Shown here piece by piece: positions 12,101-23,450 of a DNA stretch of 64,000 nucleotides. The position numbers and the translations under genes are program-made. The notes beneath the pieces were generated by a model. That model did not search any database and was not told the origin of the DNA. It saw nothing but the letters and a program-made list of their open reading frames with translations. The stretch comes from Hirundichthys speculiger (Eukaryota > Chordata > Actinopteri > Beloniformes > Exocoetidae). Every line of letters starts with the position of its first letter. The stretch's first letter is position 1. The stretch is taken from positions 2,824,001 to 2,888,000 of the forward strand of contig JAGFBZ010000342.1 of the NCBI GenBank assembly GCA_018398805.1, given 5' to 3'.

Positions 12101-12695
12101 ATGTATTAAAAAATAAAAGCCTATCTAGTCAACATGAAACCAAATTAACCAGAGCTAAAATATTATATAATGTAGATTTATTTATTTGTTTATTTCTTTT
12201 TTTTTAGGATAATTTTTCTCACACTTCCATTTTTTTTTTAACCCCAGACTTCCCAGAGGGACTGGATCCCAAAAAAGTTGAATGATTAAAACGCAACTTC
12301 TACACCTGAACATTGCAAAAAAAAATGTGCAAAAAAAGCTTGTGCTTTATGTTTGAACAGGCGACGTGGAAATATTTGTCCATGATGCAAAATGCCATGT
12401 TTAGCAAAAAGCTTTTCTTCTTTTCTGCTCCAGGTATGGATGACTGCTTTTCTAATCAGCTACTGACGCAGTGATTGAAAGACAGCGGCTTTTCTGCAGA
12501 GCGCTGGATGAGTCGGTCTCCGTCAAGTCATAGCTAGCTTAGTCAGTCCTGCTACATACACGTAGAGAGTTTAAACTTTTGTTTCTCTGTTCCCAACAGG
12601 AGGGTAAATAGCATGACAGCAACACGTGTGCAGGCCTCACCTGCTTAAGAGTATTTTGTCTGTGCAAAAGTAAAAATAAATTAAAAGTGGCACGC
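12101..12695. other. Unassigned AT-rich sequence
   Basis: T-rich and A-rich runs around 12195-12240 and 12315-12345; no gene or terminal repeat recognised. Confidence 0.4.
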
Positions 12696-12870
12696 CAGGG
12701 GTGCCCGGATCGAGTCCTGGAGGGCCGCCGTCCCGCATGTCGTAGATGTTTACCTGTCGCAGCACACCTGTTTCAAATGAATGGCTCGTTAACAGACGCG
12801 TGCAGACCTTGATGACAAGCTGATGGCGATCCATTCATGTCCTCCTGGACTGGATTCGGACTCCTCCCGG
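12696..12870. mobile_element. Palindromic hAT MITE, decayed
   Basis: Begins CAGGGGTGCCCGGATC and continues 'cctggagggccgccgtccc', then a middle reading 'cacctgtttcaaatgaatgg'. This matches a familiar fish palindromic hAT MITE whose ends read CAGGGGTGCCC and which is rich in GGGCCGC and AACACACCTG. The right terminal repeat is degraded (about 12840-12870), so no duplication could be read. Confidence 0.55.
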
Positions 12871-13361
12871 TCTAGGGTTTGCTTTTATTTTTATTTCAAG
12901 TTACAGAGCGTTTTAACACGGCATGACTGCTGAAATGTACGGTGTCGAAAAAACGATATATACCCAGAAAGGAACTGTTAGCACGGATGTTGAACAAATA
13001 CTTGGTGGCGAGACTTATCCCGCGCTGCAGCGTTTGTCTGCAGCAGCTGTGAGCTCGGCGGTCGGTGTGTTCGGCTGCGTGACGGCTGAGTAATGGCTTC
13101 ATTTCTTTCTTCAGTCACATTCTCGTGTACCCTCCGCTCAGTCTCGCCCAAAGTTTTTTTTTTTTTCTGCGACATTAGCCCAACCTTTCCGAGGCATGTG
13201 AGGGATTCGCTCACGCCCGTGGCTCAGTCCTGTTACTTTGGTTCCCTGGTCTTTTGCATCGCTGCAGGGAGCTGGTTTTTTACAACTGCTCTGGGTCACT
13301 TCTGGGTTTGTTCCCCAACCCAGACTAATGAATAAACAGAATGACCAGCAAGACCAGGATA
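12871..13361. other. Unassigned sequence
   Basis: T-run at about 13155-13166. No coding exon or repeat terminus identified. Confidence 0.4.
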
Positions 13362-13810
13362 GTTTCAGTTAGAGCTGAGCGATTTTATCGATTCTGCGAT
13401 ATATATCGATATTTTATCGAGTATCGATTTTTCAGCCGCGGGTATCGATATTCTGAGCTTCTTTCAAAACCCCCGTGTCCCACCTTTAAAAGCTTGCAAG
13501 CAACAATTTGCACTGTTTAAATAAATGAAACTATTTTTCTCAACAAATCTTTTATTCATTTTGTCCAGCATTTGCAAGCTGCCTGTCAGCCATATAATGT
13601 GGAATTGATGCTTTCAGTTCAATTAATTCAAACAAAGTCATTGGAGCACTCACAAGATGCCACCAAAATCACTTTGTCCCTTTAAAATTTTTCAGAAAAT
13701 GATGTAAATGTATTATAAGATGAATATCGATTTATACCATATCGTGAGCCGAATATCGTGTATCGTATTGTATCATGAGATTAGTGTATCGCTACAGCCC
13801 TAGTTTCAGT
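13362..13810. mobile_element. hAT MITE family E, copy 1, perfect TSD
   Basis: The element occupies 13370-13802. It starts TAGAGCTGAGCGATTTTATC and ends GTATCGCTACAGCCCTA. Both flanks are gtttcagt (13362-13369 and 13803-13810), identical. Other copies: 59879-60288 (opposite orientation), 62859-63746 (same orientation, interrupted), and 51321-51684 (partial). This intact copy shows the uninterrupted site later hit by the Tigger MITE. Confidence 0.93.
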
Positions 13811-14290
13811 CGGTCTTTGAAGTCCTTGAGTTATGAGGAGAACTTGTGAATGAAGTTAGCAGGACCAGGAGGTTTAAACAAGCAGCTTTTCGCAACTTTA
13901 GATGATTTTAACTGAAATCCATTAGCTACTGGGATCTCTAATGAACTGGTGACCTGTTGGATTAAGTTTTCATGAACTGATCAATCAAAAAAATGAACAT
14001 AATTTCTCCATTTACTTACTGAGGATGGCTGTATAGCTCACAGTTTGACAGTAGGGATAACAGAATCTTGAAGTTCTTGTCATATGGAAGCCTTACTTGG
14101 ATTTGTGCAGAGTTATTTGAGAGCCATTCAGACATTTAGGCCAAAAACTGCCAATGAATGACTCTAACTCTTCTTTTTAGGTGGCCAAAAATGGCATCTT
14201 TTCAAAGACTCCATTTAGAGATATAAGTTGCTACATTTATCTAATGGCACTGCAACAATTTTCATCCTATTACTTTTTTAAAAAGATAAA
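13811..14290. other. Unassigned sequence
   Basis: No gene or repeat recognised. Confidence 0.4.
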
Positions 14291-14690
14291 AAAAATCCAT
14301 CCATCCTCCCTCTCTCTCGCCACCTTCTCCAGCTGCTCTGGTATTCCCAGCCAGGCCAGTCAAGAGATATAATCTCTCCAGCGTGTCATGGGTTCGCCTC
14401 AGGGCCCCCTCCTGGTTCAACATGCCTATACAACCCCCCCGGGGAAGCCAGCCAGATGCCTCAGCCACTGCAGCTATCTCCTCTCCATGTGGAGGAGCAG
14501 AGACTGTACTCCGAGTCCCCCAGCAGTGAACAAGGCCCTGAATAACTTAAACTCCTCCAAGTGACCCGGAAAATCACTCCCAACCCAGAGAGGGCGTTTC
14601 AGTCTTTTCCGGTTGAGAACCGTGGCCTGATTCGGCGACACCGCCGGGACCGCGTCGCTCGATTCCTGAGGTTGCAGTTTCAACCTCGCA
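14291..14690 (-). mobile_element. Rex3-like RTE retroposon 3' end
   Basis: On the minus strand it contains 'gagattatatctcttgactg' with 'tggctgggaatac' and ends in GGATGGATGG followed by a T-run on that strand. The decayed translation resembles the C-terminal WRDYVSRLAW...EE...V..ER region downstream of the RTE reverse transcriptase. The 5' limit is uncertain (about 14690). Frameshifts and stops make it non-functional. Confidence 0.6.
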
Positions 14691-16294
14691 AACTGGAATC
14701 AAATAATGCTAAACCGAAAGATTGAGGCGCACCGATGAGTAAGACAGCAACACATAACAGCTGTGCAGGCTTTTTTTTTTCTTATAAAGTAACCAGACAC
14801 AGTCTAAACTCTGCATGTAAATGAGGGCAGGGTGGCGCTTTGAGATGCATTTCAATCAGTCTAACTCCTACACAGCTAGTTGGCTCCTGGCTGTGTGGGA
14901 GGTCCACGGGACATTACCACGGGCTGCATCTTCACAGATCTGCTGCCCGAAACAAATCTGAAATCCTCCGCTGCTCCTCTTCGCCGGGCCTTTTTGTTTT
15001 GTCGTTGTTTTTATTTATTTATGCAAACCTTGTGCTTCTGTTTGAATGAAGATCGTGCAGCACTTCTTCAACCAACTGCTCTGAAGCTCGTAAGGCGGGT
15101 ACGCAGGTAAACTGTGTCAAACTGTGACATCAGGGTGAAAGGATTATCGTCCTTATCTTCTACGTTCGGTTGCAGAATGACCGATCTAGATCTGAAATAG
15201 AAAAATGCTCATTTAATTTGCAAATGAATTGCTTTTGCAGCTCAAAGTCTATTTTGGGCGACACGAAATAAGCCAATATCCCCAGGGCTCAGTGAGAGAT
15301 TGATACCACTGTTGCCACTGAAGGACATCTGTTTGCCGCGGAGTCATCAATCCCAGGATGCCTGGCTGTTGCCCAACCTTGGATGTGTGTGTCTTTTTTT
15401 TTTTTTTTTTCCTTCCTGCTGCCTCCTTGTTTGCATAACAGTCATCACTTTCTCATTTTCCCAGCACTCACGGGGAGGATGTGTGGAGGTAAACACGCCT
15501 GTCCAGAGGCAGAAGCCGCTTTAATAAGGTGCATTGTTTGAATCGGCAAGAACAGATTGCTCACGCACGCCTGAATATTCAGCGTTAACATTTATTTTTG
15601 AAAGACCCCTTTGTTCGCACACAAAAGAGAGGACCTTTGTCTGTAAAAAAACAAAAGCAAATATGAAATGTTTGCCATCACAGGAAGCTGAGGTAGACGC
15701 CGTTGCTTCACTGAGGGTGATGTCACACGTTAGGATACTAGTCTTCATAAGGATTACTCAAAAAAGTGCCAGTAGTTGGTACATTTAAGGGTAGGAGCAT
15801 TATTTACTGTTAACTTTGGGGAACAAAGTTGTAACTGCACCTGTCAGGCTGCACCAGTTGGGCCTTCACATTAAATAGAGCTGCACCTGCTGTGCTGAAG
15901 TCTGCCTCCTTCACTTTGAACACAGGCAACGTTTCGTTTCCCTTCTGCACTGGAGACGGTTCAGGTTTATCATACCACTTTGTGAAGCCAACGCTCTTAT
16001 CGACAGGCGATGGAATAAGATTTCTGCTGACTCGCAGTGACATTTAGTACCTTTGATAGTAGCGTGTCTTACTATGAGACAAATGCAGCCTTAGGTGAAC
16101 CACATGTAACTTTCTCAGAGGGAGAACAAAAGAAAAGAAAAACCAGAGCTACATCTCAGAGCCTGTAGGGCCTCGGTGGGGATGTTAGATGTTGACGTCC
16201 GTGGCAGCAGCACAGTCATAAGACTGAACCAGCGTGGTTTGACTGGAAGGGTGGCCTGGAGAAAAGCCTCTTCCGTCTAAAAACGAACATGAAA
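14691..16294. other. Unassigned unique sequence
   Basis: T-runs at 14770-14780 and 15392-15410. A minus frame at 15810-16043 (77 codons) is open but shows no family feature. No repeat terminus found. Confidence 0.4.
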
Positions 16295-16299
16295 CATGG

Positions 16300-17285
16300 A
16301 CTGATGGGCGGATGGGCGGATGGATGGATGGATGGATGGGTGGAGGGATGGGGAATGGACAGATACGTTAATGGGTGGACAGATGGATGGTTGGTTGGAT
16401 GGGCAGATAGGTGGATGGATAGACTGATGGGTAGATGGATCGGTGAACGGATGGATGGATGGATGGGCGTGTGGATTGGTGGATGGAGGGATGGACAGAT
16501 AGGTGGATGAATAGAGGGCGGGTTGGTCGGACTGATGGGCAGATGGATGGGTGGACAGATGGATGGTTGGGTGGATGGATGGACAGACAGGTGGATGGAT
16601 GGATGAGTGGATGGATGTATGGATGTGTGGATTGGTGGATGGATGGGGATGGACAGATAGGTTAATGAGTGGACAGATAGATGGTTGGTTGGATGGGCAG
16701 ATAGGTGGATGGACAGACGGACGGTAGGTGGATAGATGGGTGAGTAGATGGATAAATGGGTGTATGGATTGGTGGATTGATGGAGGGATGGACAAATGAA
16801 TCAATAGATAGGTTGATGAATGGAGGGCTGGTTGGATGGACTGATGGGCGGGTAGATGGGTGGACAGATAGATGGTTGGTTAGATAGGCAGATAGGTGGA
16901 TGGATAGACAGATGCATTGGTGAATGGATGGATGGCTGGATGAATGGATGGCTGGATGGGTGTGTGGATTGGTGGATGGACGGAGGGATGGACAGATATG
17001 TGGATGGGTGGGCAGAAGGATGGATGGATGGACAGGTGGTTGGATGTGTGGATTCGTGGATGGATGGAGGGCTGGTTGGTCGGACTGATGGGTGGATGGA
17101 TGGATGGTTGGCTGGATGGACAGACGGACAGATGGATGGTTGGTTGGATGGGTAGATTGGTGGATGGATAGACGGATTGGTGGACAGATGGATGGTTGGT
17201 TGGGTGGGTAGATTGGTGGATGGGTGGGCGCATAGCTGGACGGACAGACGGACACGTGAATGGATGGATGGGTGAATGGATGGAA
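16300..17285. repeat. GGAT-type minisatellite, about 1 kb
   Basis: Almost 1 kb of degenerate GGAT/GGATGGNTGG units, with longer period variants such as ATGGGTGGACAGAT and GGTTGGTTGGATGGGCAG recurring. Because the unit length is mostly a multiple of four and stops are rare, it gives long spurious frames on both strands (WMDGWMDGW on plus, [10 protein letters not shown] on minus). These are not genes. The unit equals the GATG tail of Rex3-like elements, so it may have grown from such a tail. Confidence 0.95.
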
Positions 17286-18186
17286 ATGAAATGAAATGGT
17301 AGGATAGCAACATCTTTATCTTGGACCGTATCTTTGTAGCTATTTTCCCGACTCAGGCAGCCTGGTTCCCGTTAACTGCAGACCTCGTGGGACCAACCTG
17401 ATCCACACTCGCTCAGATACACTCATGACTGGCTTCTCACCAGTGTAGGACGAGTTTAAACTGTTTCTGAGTGGAAAAGGCTTCGCGTCAGCACAACAGC
17501 TTGTAAAATGTCCCCTGAATTCCTGTATCAGCAGCTTGCAGGCATGCTCGGAGGGAGGACGAGGGGCAGTCAGAAATGTATTACACGCCGTTTGTGCTGC
17601 ATATTCCAGCAGCTACAGCGTGATAACGTTTTCCGCCTCGAGGCTTCATGACTCTCTCGGCTTCTGTTGATGCCACATTTGTGCAGATTTACACAAATAT
17701 GTGTTTACCTTCCCTTCATTATAGGGATAATGTCAGCCGCTAAACGTTGGGGCTTTGTCAAACATTAGCAAATGAATGGGTGCCGTGCGCTACAGAGGCG
17801 GTGGGTCCTCTCCACGGTGGGCCCAGGTTCAAGTCCCCCCCCCCCACCGCCTTTCTCACTGTCGAAGATAAAAGCCACAGAGCACACAAAATATTTTTGG
17901 TACAAAGGGCTCAATTCTTCCTGACGCTGCAAATAGCATCTTGTGACGATGTTTGGTGAAGAGATCTGATAACCCTGTCAAAAGGCATATTTGTGGTGCT
18001 TTTTTTTAAACTTCTTCCTGCTAAAGTAGCCCCCCCACCCCCCCCCAGACAAAGCCTTCATATGCACAGATAAGAAAACTGAAACATCTGCGCTTCCAGA
18101 CAACTTCTGGAAAGATTTTATTTTACAATACATCGTTAGGATGGGAAAGTTGCATTCAGTTATGCGTCGTAAATTACGGCTCATGA
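17286..18186. other. Unassigned sequence
   Basis: C-runs at 17836-17847 and near 18030-18048 only. A small GAAAT repeat borders the minisatellite. No gene seen. Confidence 0.4.
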
Positions 18187-18979
18187 CCATAAACTAGAGG
18201 TCTTCACGGGTCCACTTTCATGGACCCGAACCCGAACAGACCAGTGAAAATTCGACCCGAAACTGACCCGACCCGAGCTATTATCATAAATCCGGGGGTC
18301 CGAACCCGAATGGACCCACAATATTTGGACCCGGAACCGACTCGACCCGAATCTTTAGTTTACATTGCGGGCTGTCTGCAATCCCGAGTTACCCAAATAG
18401 AACCGAGACAATCCAGCCCATAGTTGCTCATGTTAAAGTTGTCTAGCGTTGAATAAAACTTGATTTTCTTACCTAAAGTTGTCTTCTTCTACCGGTTCAG
18501 TTGCTACATAGGCTACGTGATGTAAACAACAATAAATCCACGTTGTTATTTTCTTTGTGGATACAGATGCTATTTGTAGCAACTGCTAACACTAATAGCC
18601 TACACCGGTCAGGACGTGTCGTAAATATGTTCTCTCATCCAACGTTGTCATGTTGGCGATCCGTTGTGCTTTACAGCTGCCGGGCAAACTGCTAATAACA
18701 CGCTACGGCAACACGATTGTTTCATGACAAACACACCACGTTAATGAATAATTAATTAAACTGCCCCGAGTCCTGACATTGGCTGCTACCACCAATATCT
18801 TTACCTCTATGGAGTAAACGTGGACCCAGCCTGTCAGAGAGCACCGACCGGACCCGAGACTAACTGTATTGATCCCAACCCGAACCCGGAGTCACATCTT
18901 TTGAATGGACCCGAGACCCAATTCGGGTCGGGTCGGAACCTCAGGTTTTTGGGTTGTTCCGTAGACCTCTACCATAAAC
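18187..18979. mobile_element. hAT MITE with GGACCCGAACCCGA arms, perfect TSD
   Basis: The element occupies 18195-18971. It starts TAGAGGTCTTCACGGGTCC and ends CCGTAGACCTCTA. The flanks are identical: ccataaac (18187-18194 and 18972-18979). Both subterminal regions are rich in ACCCGA/TCGGGT motifs (18225-18355 and 18845-18940), which are probably transposase-binding repeats. No coding capacity. Confidence 0.93.
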
Positions 18980-19043
18980 TCGTGTCCTTTAATGTTTGGT
19001 GCAGGATGTTGCATATCTTCTAGAAGCCTCTACATCTGTGGTT

Positions 19044-19956
19044 GGTTCAGCCATAGGCGGAAATCCTGGGGGGGACACAGGGGACGTGTCCCCCCCTTCC
19101 ATAAAGTTGTCCCCCCCAAAACATCATTGTAAGCACACAAACAATTGTCAACAAACAATTGAATAATAATATAGTCATGTTCAATAAAAGTACAACACAA
19201 ACGCTGCAAATTATAAACGTAAAAACCTTTTTTTTTTAATTGTTGAAATATTGTGACCCCCGCTATTTCTCAAAGTGGTTTAGTCCACATGCTGTTTCTA
19301 ACGGGCGAGGCTACCGGCAGCTCTGAGTGTCAGCGAGCAAACGATCAAGCTAAGCATTAACATGATCTGCCAGGAGTTTGTTGGATTCTGCTGCACCAGA
19401 AGAAGCACATTTGGTTCTTTTGTTTAGAAAAGTGGTGCTGAACTTCTGTAAGGTGGAAATGTTTAAGTGTGATTGACACTGACACTGTACTTTAGTTTGA
19501 TGCAGATGCAAAATGTTTACGTTTACAATATACAGTTACAATTGATCATTTAAATGTAGAAGGGATTTTTAATTGTATTTTATTTTTGATTTTTAAGTTG
19601 TCATATTTAATGGTGTAGTTGTAATATGTTGTTGTATTTTGTTTGTCAAAAAATACAACACTACAATATAATAATACCACCTAATACCATTGTTGATTTT
19701 TCAGTTTGACATTGAAAAACCTGTATACAGGTAGAATATGCACTGATACACAACAATGCTACGACTACTATTATTACTTTTTCTAACATTCAACAGGCTG
19801 TGGGCTCAACCCTGCAATGCAAGTTCCAAAGGAGCAGGAGAGAGAGAGCGAGAGAGCATTTTTTTTTTCATGTCCCCCCCAGGAATTACTCTCTGAAGTT
19901 TTACTGTTTATTGTCCCCCCCTCAAATGAAATGGGATTTTCGCCCCTGGGTTCAGC
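19044..19956. mobile_element. hAT element with C/G-run arms, perfect TSD
   Basis: The element occupies 19052-19948. It starts CATAGGCGGAAATCC and ends GGGATTTTCGCCCCTG, imperfect inverted repeats with CA...TG termini as in Charlie-type hATs. The flanks are identical: ggttcagc (19044-19051 and 19949-19956). G- and C-runs sit just inside both ends. It is only 72 bp from the preceding hAT. It has no transposase frame. Confidence 0.9.
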
Positions 19957-21405
19957 AGCATCGAACCCACTGATTTCAAGAAACGTTACATATAGTTTTA
20001 AAGAAGGCCGGCTGTGCGCCGGAGCTGAGCTAAACAGAATAAGAAATATAATGCACGACACTCCACGTCCTCTTCATGACGCACTGATTCAGCTACAGAG
20101 GCTCTTCAGTCAGAGGCTCCTTCAGACCACTTCAGGAGATCCTTGCCGCCCACAGCTGCATCATTCTGCAGCGTCCCTGTGAAGCGACTTCATTATTCTG
20201 AGAGTTGCTGCAGTTTGTGTAACTACAGCAGCACTGGATGGAAATGAATCCACTCAAGTTCAATTGCACATGAATGTTTGTCATTCAAGCAAATGTCTTC
20301 AGCACTCGGTGGGCGTCATGGAGGCTGGGTAGAAGTTTGTTTTCAGACAGAACCATTGGTCTGATTGATCACGCTTGAGACAATTTGTTCGTCTTTGAGA
20401 ATAACCAAATACTTTAAAATCAGAATGTAAAAGGAAAAGATTGCAAAGAAATCCAGTGGATTGTTCTTTTCTTCATCTGCTGCAGTTCCCGTTGCAGTCG
20501 TTCGACCCGTCAATCACTCACCACTTGCATTATTGCCAACGGTGCAACTCCCCATCTTCCCCATCTGCATGCCCCCTCCCTCGCCAGCCCCCGCAACTCT
20601 CACAGCTGCACCCTCACTCCCGCCGCATGTCTCATTTCACCACGAGGGAGTCGCGCATCGGCGCTCGCTGTTCACGTTAATAAAACTGGTGGTTTTCCTC
20701 GTACTGAAGTCTTTGTTTCGGACTGAGCTGGAGGAAACGCGTTGCCATCTAAACCCTCATGTTTTACAAACCCACTTCCCCTTTTTCTTCCCCTTTCGGC
20801 CCCAGCGTTAGTTGTGCTAACGAAGTTCTGCTTCATCTCCCGTTTGGGCACTTTTATTACTCACTTTAACTCACTTTTCTTCCCCTCCCTCCCCCTGAAT
20901 GAAGGTGGCCTTCGCCTCGTTGCTCTTCAGAAGATGTTCTCTCAATTATGTTTTATATTTTTGACATTAGCGTGAAATTAGAGCCAAGATGAGTTTGTGG
21001 TTCCTGAGGAATAAGTTGGGCAGTAAATATTGAAATTTTGGTTTCGCTGTAGTTGGAGGAAGTTCATTTATCTGATGTCTCACTATTTTCCCCAGACGTG
21101 CTTCACTTTTTTCTTTTCTGTTTTTTTAACCTTACCAAAAGACGATGGAGGTGCATGCACGCTGCTGTCGCTGCCTGACCTGTGCGGGACAGCTGATTCA
21201 GCGGTTCAGCGCAGCAGAACGTAGTGATGTGGATCCGTTCTCATGTAACCGACGCTGAAGCAGAAAACCTGGTCTTTGTGCAACGTCTGCAGAAAAGCGT
21301 TACTCAACTGTAAAATCAGGTCATCCACTGCTTCGTCGTATTTCTAAATCAATGCAGTTATATTTGTGATGTTCATGTAGTTTATGTCTTCAACATGATA
21401 ATTTT
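19957..21405. other. Unassigned unique sequence
   Basis: No gene recognised. Two overlapping plus frames near 20441-20811 are proline- and histidine-rich chance frames over a C-rich stretch. Confidence 0.4.
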
Positions 21406-21650
21406 TTAAATTTGAATGGATGACAGAACAGACAAAAGACAAAGACTTAGACGATGATCAGCCCCACGTCGATCACCCATGAAGACTGGAACAACTGGAA
21501 GACATCTGTGTGAAGCCGAGATATCGGCAGGAAGCCCCCACAAAGTCCAATTGCTGAAAAAAATGACATGTTCTGAAGCGGTTACGCTTTTCCAGAGAAA
21601 ACCACAACATTTTGTGGACTGATTAAAGCGAGAAACACTGAATTCAAGCT

Positions 21651-21777
21651 GTGAAGACAGTGAAGCACGGTGGAGCAAGCATCATGATATGGGGATGTTT
21701 CTCATACGATGGTGTCGGGTGTATTCATCACACACCAGGGATCCTGGATCAGTTTGAATACGTCAAAATACTTAAAG
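21651..21777 (+). pseudogene. Tc1 transposase fragment
   Basis: About 40 codons of a Tc1 transposase covering the segment between the first and second catalytic Asp of the DDE fold (VKHGGxSIMIWGCFSY...GILDQFEYVKIL). A SINE-like fragment interrupts the frame right after VKILKE, and the rest is degenerate, so no functional enzyme can be made. Confidence 0.75.
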
Positions 21778-21778
21778 A

Positions 21779-21842
21779 GGGGCAGCCCGGTGGCGCAGTG
21801 GTTGCGGGTTCGACTCCCTTTGCTGCCTTCACTGTGAAAAAG
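21779..21842 (+). mobile_element. SINE-like fragment with A and B boxes
   Basis: Starts GGGGCAGCCCGGTGGCGCAG, with an A-box-like TGGCGCAGTGGT and a B-box-like GGTTCGACTCC only a few bases later. It matches the head of the same retroposon family present at 46868-47199, with the middle missing. It lies in the Tc1 transposase reading frame. Confidence 0.6.
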
Positions 21843-22076
21843 GCCTCTAGTGCCAAAAAATACTTGAAGAAGTCATGTTGTCCAAATATGTCTTGAACAA
21901 GACAACGACCTTAAACGCACCAGTGAGCGGCAGCAGCATCCTGGTTCCAGACCAACCAGTTGACACATTATGGGCTGGCCAGACCTGGATCCGACAGGAA
22001 ACTGGTGGGGCGATGTCAGAAATGTCATTTATGTGGAAAAACCGGTAAATGCAGAGGAATGGTGGATGGGTTACCC

Positions 22077-23090
22077 AACACCTGTCGGGTTGGGAATCGA
22101 GAACTGGTTCCTGTAGAGAACCGGTTCCGTGTGTTTCAATTCTATGGAATCGTTTGGCAGTTTATCCAGTGATTCTCTTATCGATTCCAACCAGCACGAA
22201 TCTCACGTAATTTACGCACAGTCAATTCCAGAAAGCACTTACGTGATTAAGTTACGTCGGTTTAGCACGCGCGTTGCAGTTGTAAACAACAATGGCGCCC
22301 ACCAGGTTCAAACGCTCCAAAGTTTGGCTTCACTTCACAAAGAAAGATGGCAACAAGGCAACTAGCAGTCATTGTAAAGTGGAGATAACAGCGTCGGGAG
22401 GGAACACGGCTAACATGCAGAAACATTTGAACACACAACATGTGATAACGAGTGTCGTGTTTTTGACGCTTCGGACTGATGGATCTCAACCCAGCAGCAG
22501 CCAAGTTAAGATCACCTCTGGTAACTCTGGTAAGTAGCTATCCCACTGCCTATGTGCTTCTTTGTAAAACACGCTATAACATTAACGCTATGCTATTAAA
22601 CGAATGCCTTCTGCATTACATTTAGAAGATGACCGTGACGAGAGAGAGATGCTTATTTTTCTGCAAAAGAATTGTTAATTCTTCATAGTATTTGCAGATT
22701 TGCGCTATGCACTGGTCTGTTGTATTTGATAGTATTTATCTTTATTTATCATTATTTTTGAGTGCTTAATGAGCTCATATATCCTTTTAAAAGGGAGATT
22801 TTTTCATTTCTATTAGGAAAAATCTGTTAGTAAAATGTTACACATTCTTGTGTATTTGCACAGTTACATATTACAACAGTTAACACGTTATCCAGGCTTT
22901 GGGCCTCTTTTGACCTCGCTGTTGAGTTTGTAAGGTCGTGACTTCTAAGTAAAAAAAATTGATGCTAATAAAACAGTTTGTTCTCCTTTTCCCCCAAATG
23001 AGAATCAATAAAAGAATCGAATCGTTAAACAGTATCGATAATGGAATCGGAATCGGAAAAATCTTATCAATTCCCATCCGTAGACAGGTG
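22077..23090 (+). mobile_element. hAT MITE family B, copy 2, inserted in Tc1
   Basis: The element occupies about 22085-23082. Its left end is gggttgggaatcgagaac and its right end is cttatcaattcccatccgta. Flanks aacacctg and gacaggtg match 5/8, so the duplication has decayed. The host Tc1 reading continues across it (…PTPV, then DRxQKLVDS), which supports a clean insertion. It is oriented opposite to the 4568-5619 copy. Confidence 0.8.
22292..22529 (+). pseudogene. BED zinc-finger first exon with splice donor (hAT family B copy 2)
   Basis: Begins with ATG at 22292 (MAPTRFKRSKVWLHF) and stays open to a splice donor, CTG|GTAAGT, at 22530. Residues about 9-50 form a BED finger: the aromatic W-L-H-F, then TSSHC, then SGGNTANMQKHLNTQH, giving the His pair. 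The first Cys of the C-x2-C pair is Ser, so zinc binding should be impaired. The frame itself is intact in this copy. It represents exon 1 of the parent transposase; downstream exons are missing from the element. Confidence 0.7.
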
Positions 23091-23170
23091 ACAGAAGCTG
23101 GTCGACTCCCCGAACACAGACGTGAAGAAGTTCTCAGAGGTTCAGCAACTGGATGATTTGCAGGAACGAT

Positions 23171-23450
23171 GAATCTTCGAGCATCTCAGTTTATGTAGGA
23201 CGTCATGGTTGTGTGAGTGTGTAGCAGTGAAGGACAGCTGTGGGTCTGTGAGTGACGAGTGATGCTACTTCTGTTTCTGCCGCGGGGGTCAGGTCATCTC
23301 TGCAGGCACGCCGCTTTCTCTTGTTGCCATAGCGACTCTGGATACAATGAAACAAGACGACGCTCCTCTCCTCCTCGAAGCAATAAGCCGCATTTGTCGC
23401 ACAAACACACACACACCTCGGGCGCATTTGCTCGGTTACGTGGCCCCCCG
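23171..23450. other. Unassigned sequence
   Basis: Small CA repeat at about 23402-23416. No gene seen. Confidence 0.4.

Larger units (their letters stand above)
21440..23170 (+). mobile_element. Tc1-type transposon, decayed and twice interrupted
   Basis: A plus-strand Tc1/mariner relic. Recognisable parts are VKHGGASIMIWGCFSYDGVGCI at about 21660-21730 (the conserved Tc1 motif VKHGGGSxMxWGCF), then ILDQFEYVKIL, then a degenerate stretch corresponding to QQDND..HTS and WP..SPDLNP, and, beyond the second insertion, QKLVDS at about 23091-23110. A SINE-like piece (21779-21840) and a hAT family B element (22085-23082) interrupt it. Terminal inverted repeats are not visible. Confidence 0.7.

Noticed and set aside
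15810..16043. 77-codon minus frame LIPSPVDKSVGFTKWYDKPE...
   Set aside because: Composition looks protein-like, but there is no recognisable family, no clear splice signals and the length is within chance for this amount of sequence; left as unassigned.
16277..17313. Long frames of [10 protein letters not shown] (minus) and WMDGWMDGW (plus), up to 197 codons
   Set aside because: They are readings of the GGAT minisatellite. Both strands are open simultaneously and the periodicity is at the DNA level, so they are not genes.
21779..21842. A- and B-box-like motifs as a tRNA gene
   Set aside because: The boxes are too close, no acceptor stem can form, and the same sequence heads a dispersed SINE-like repeat.
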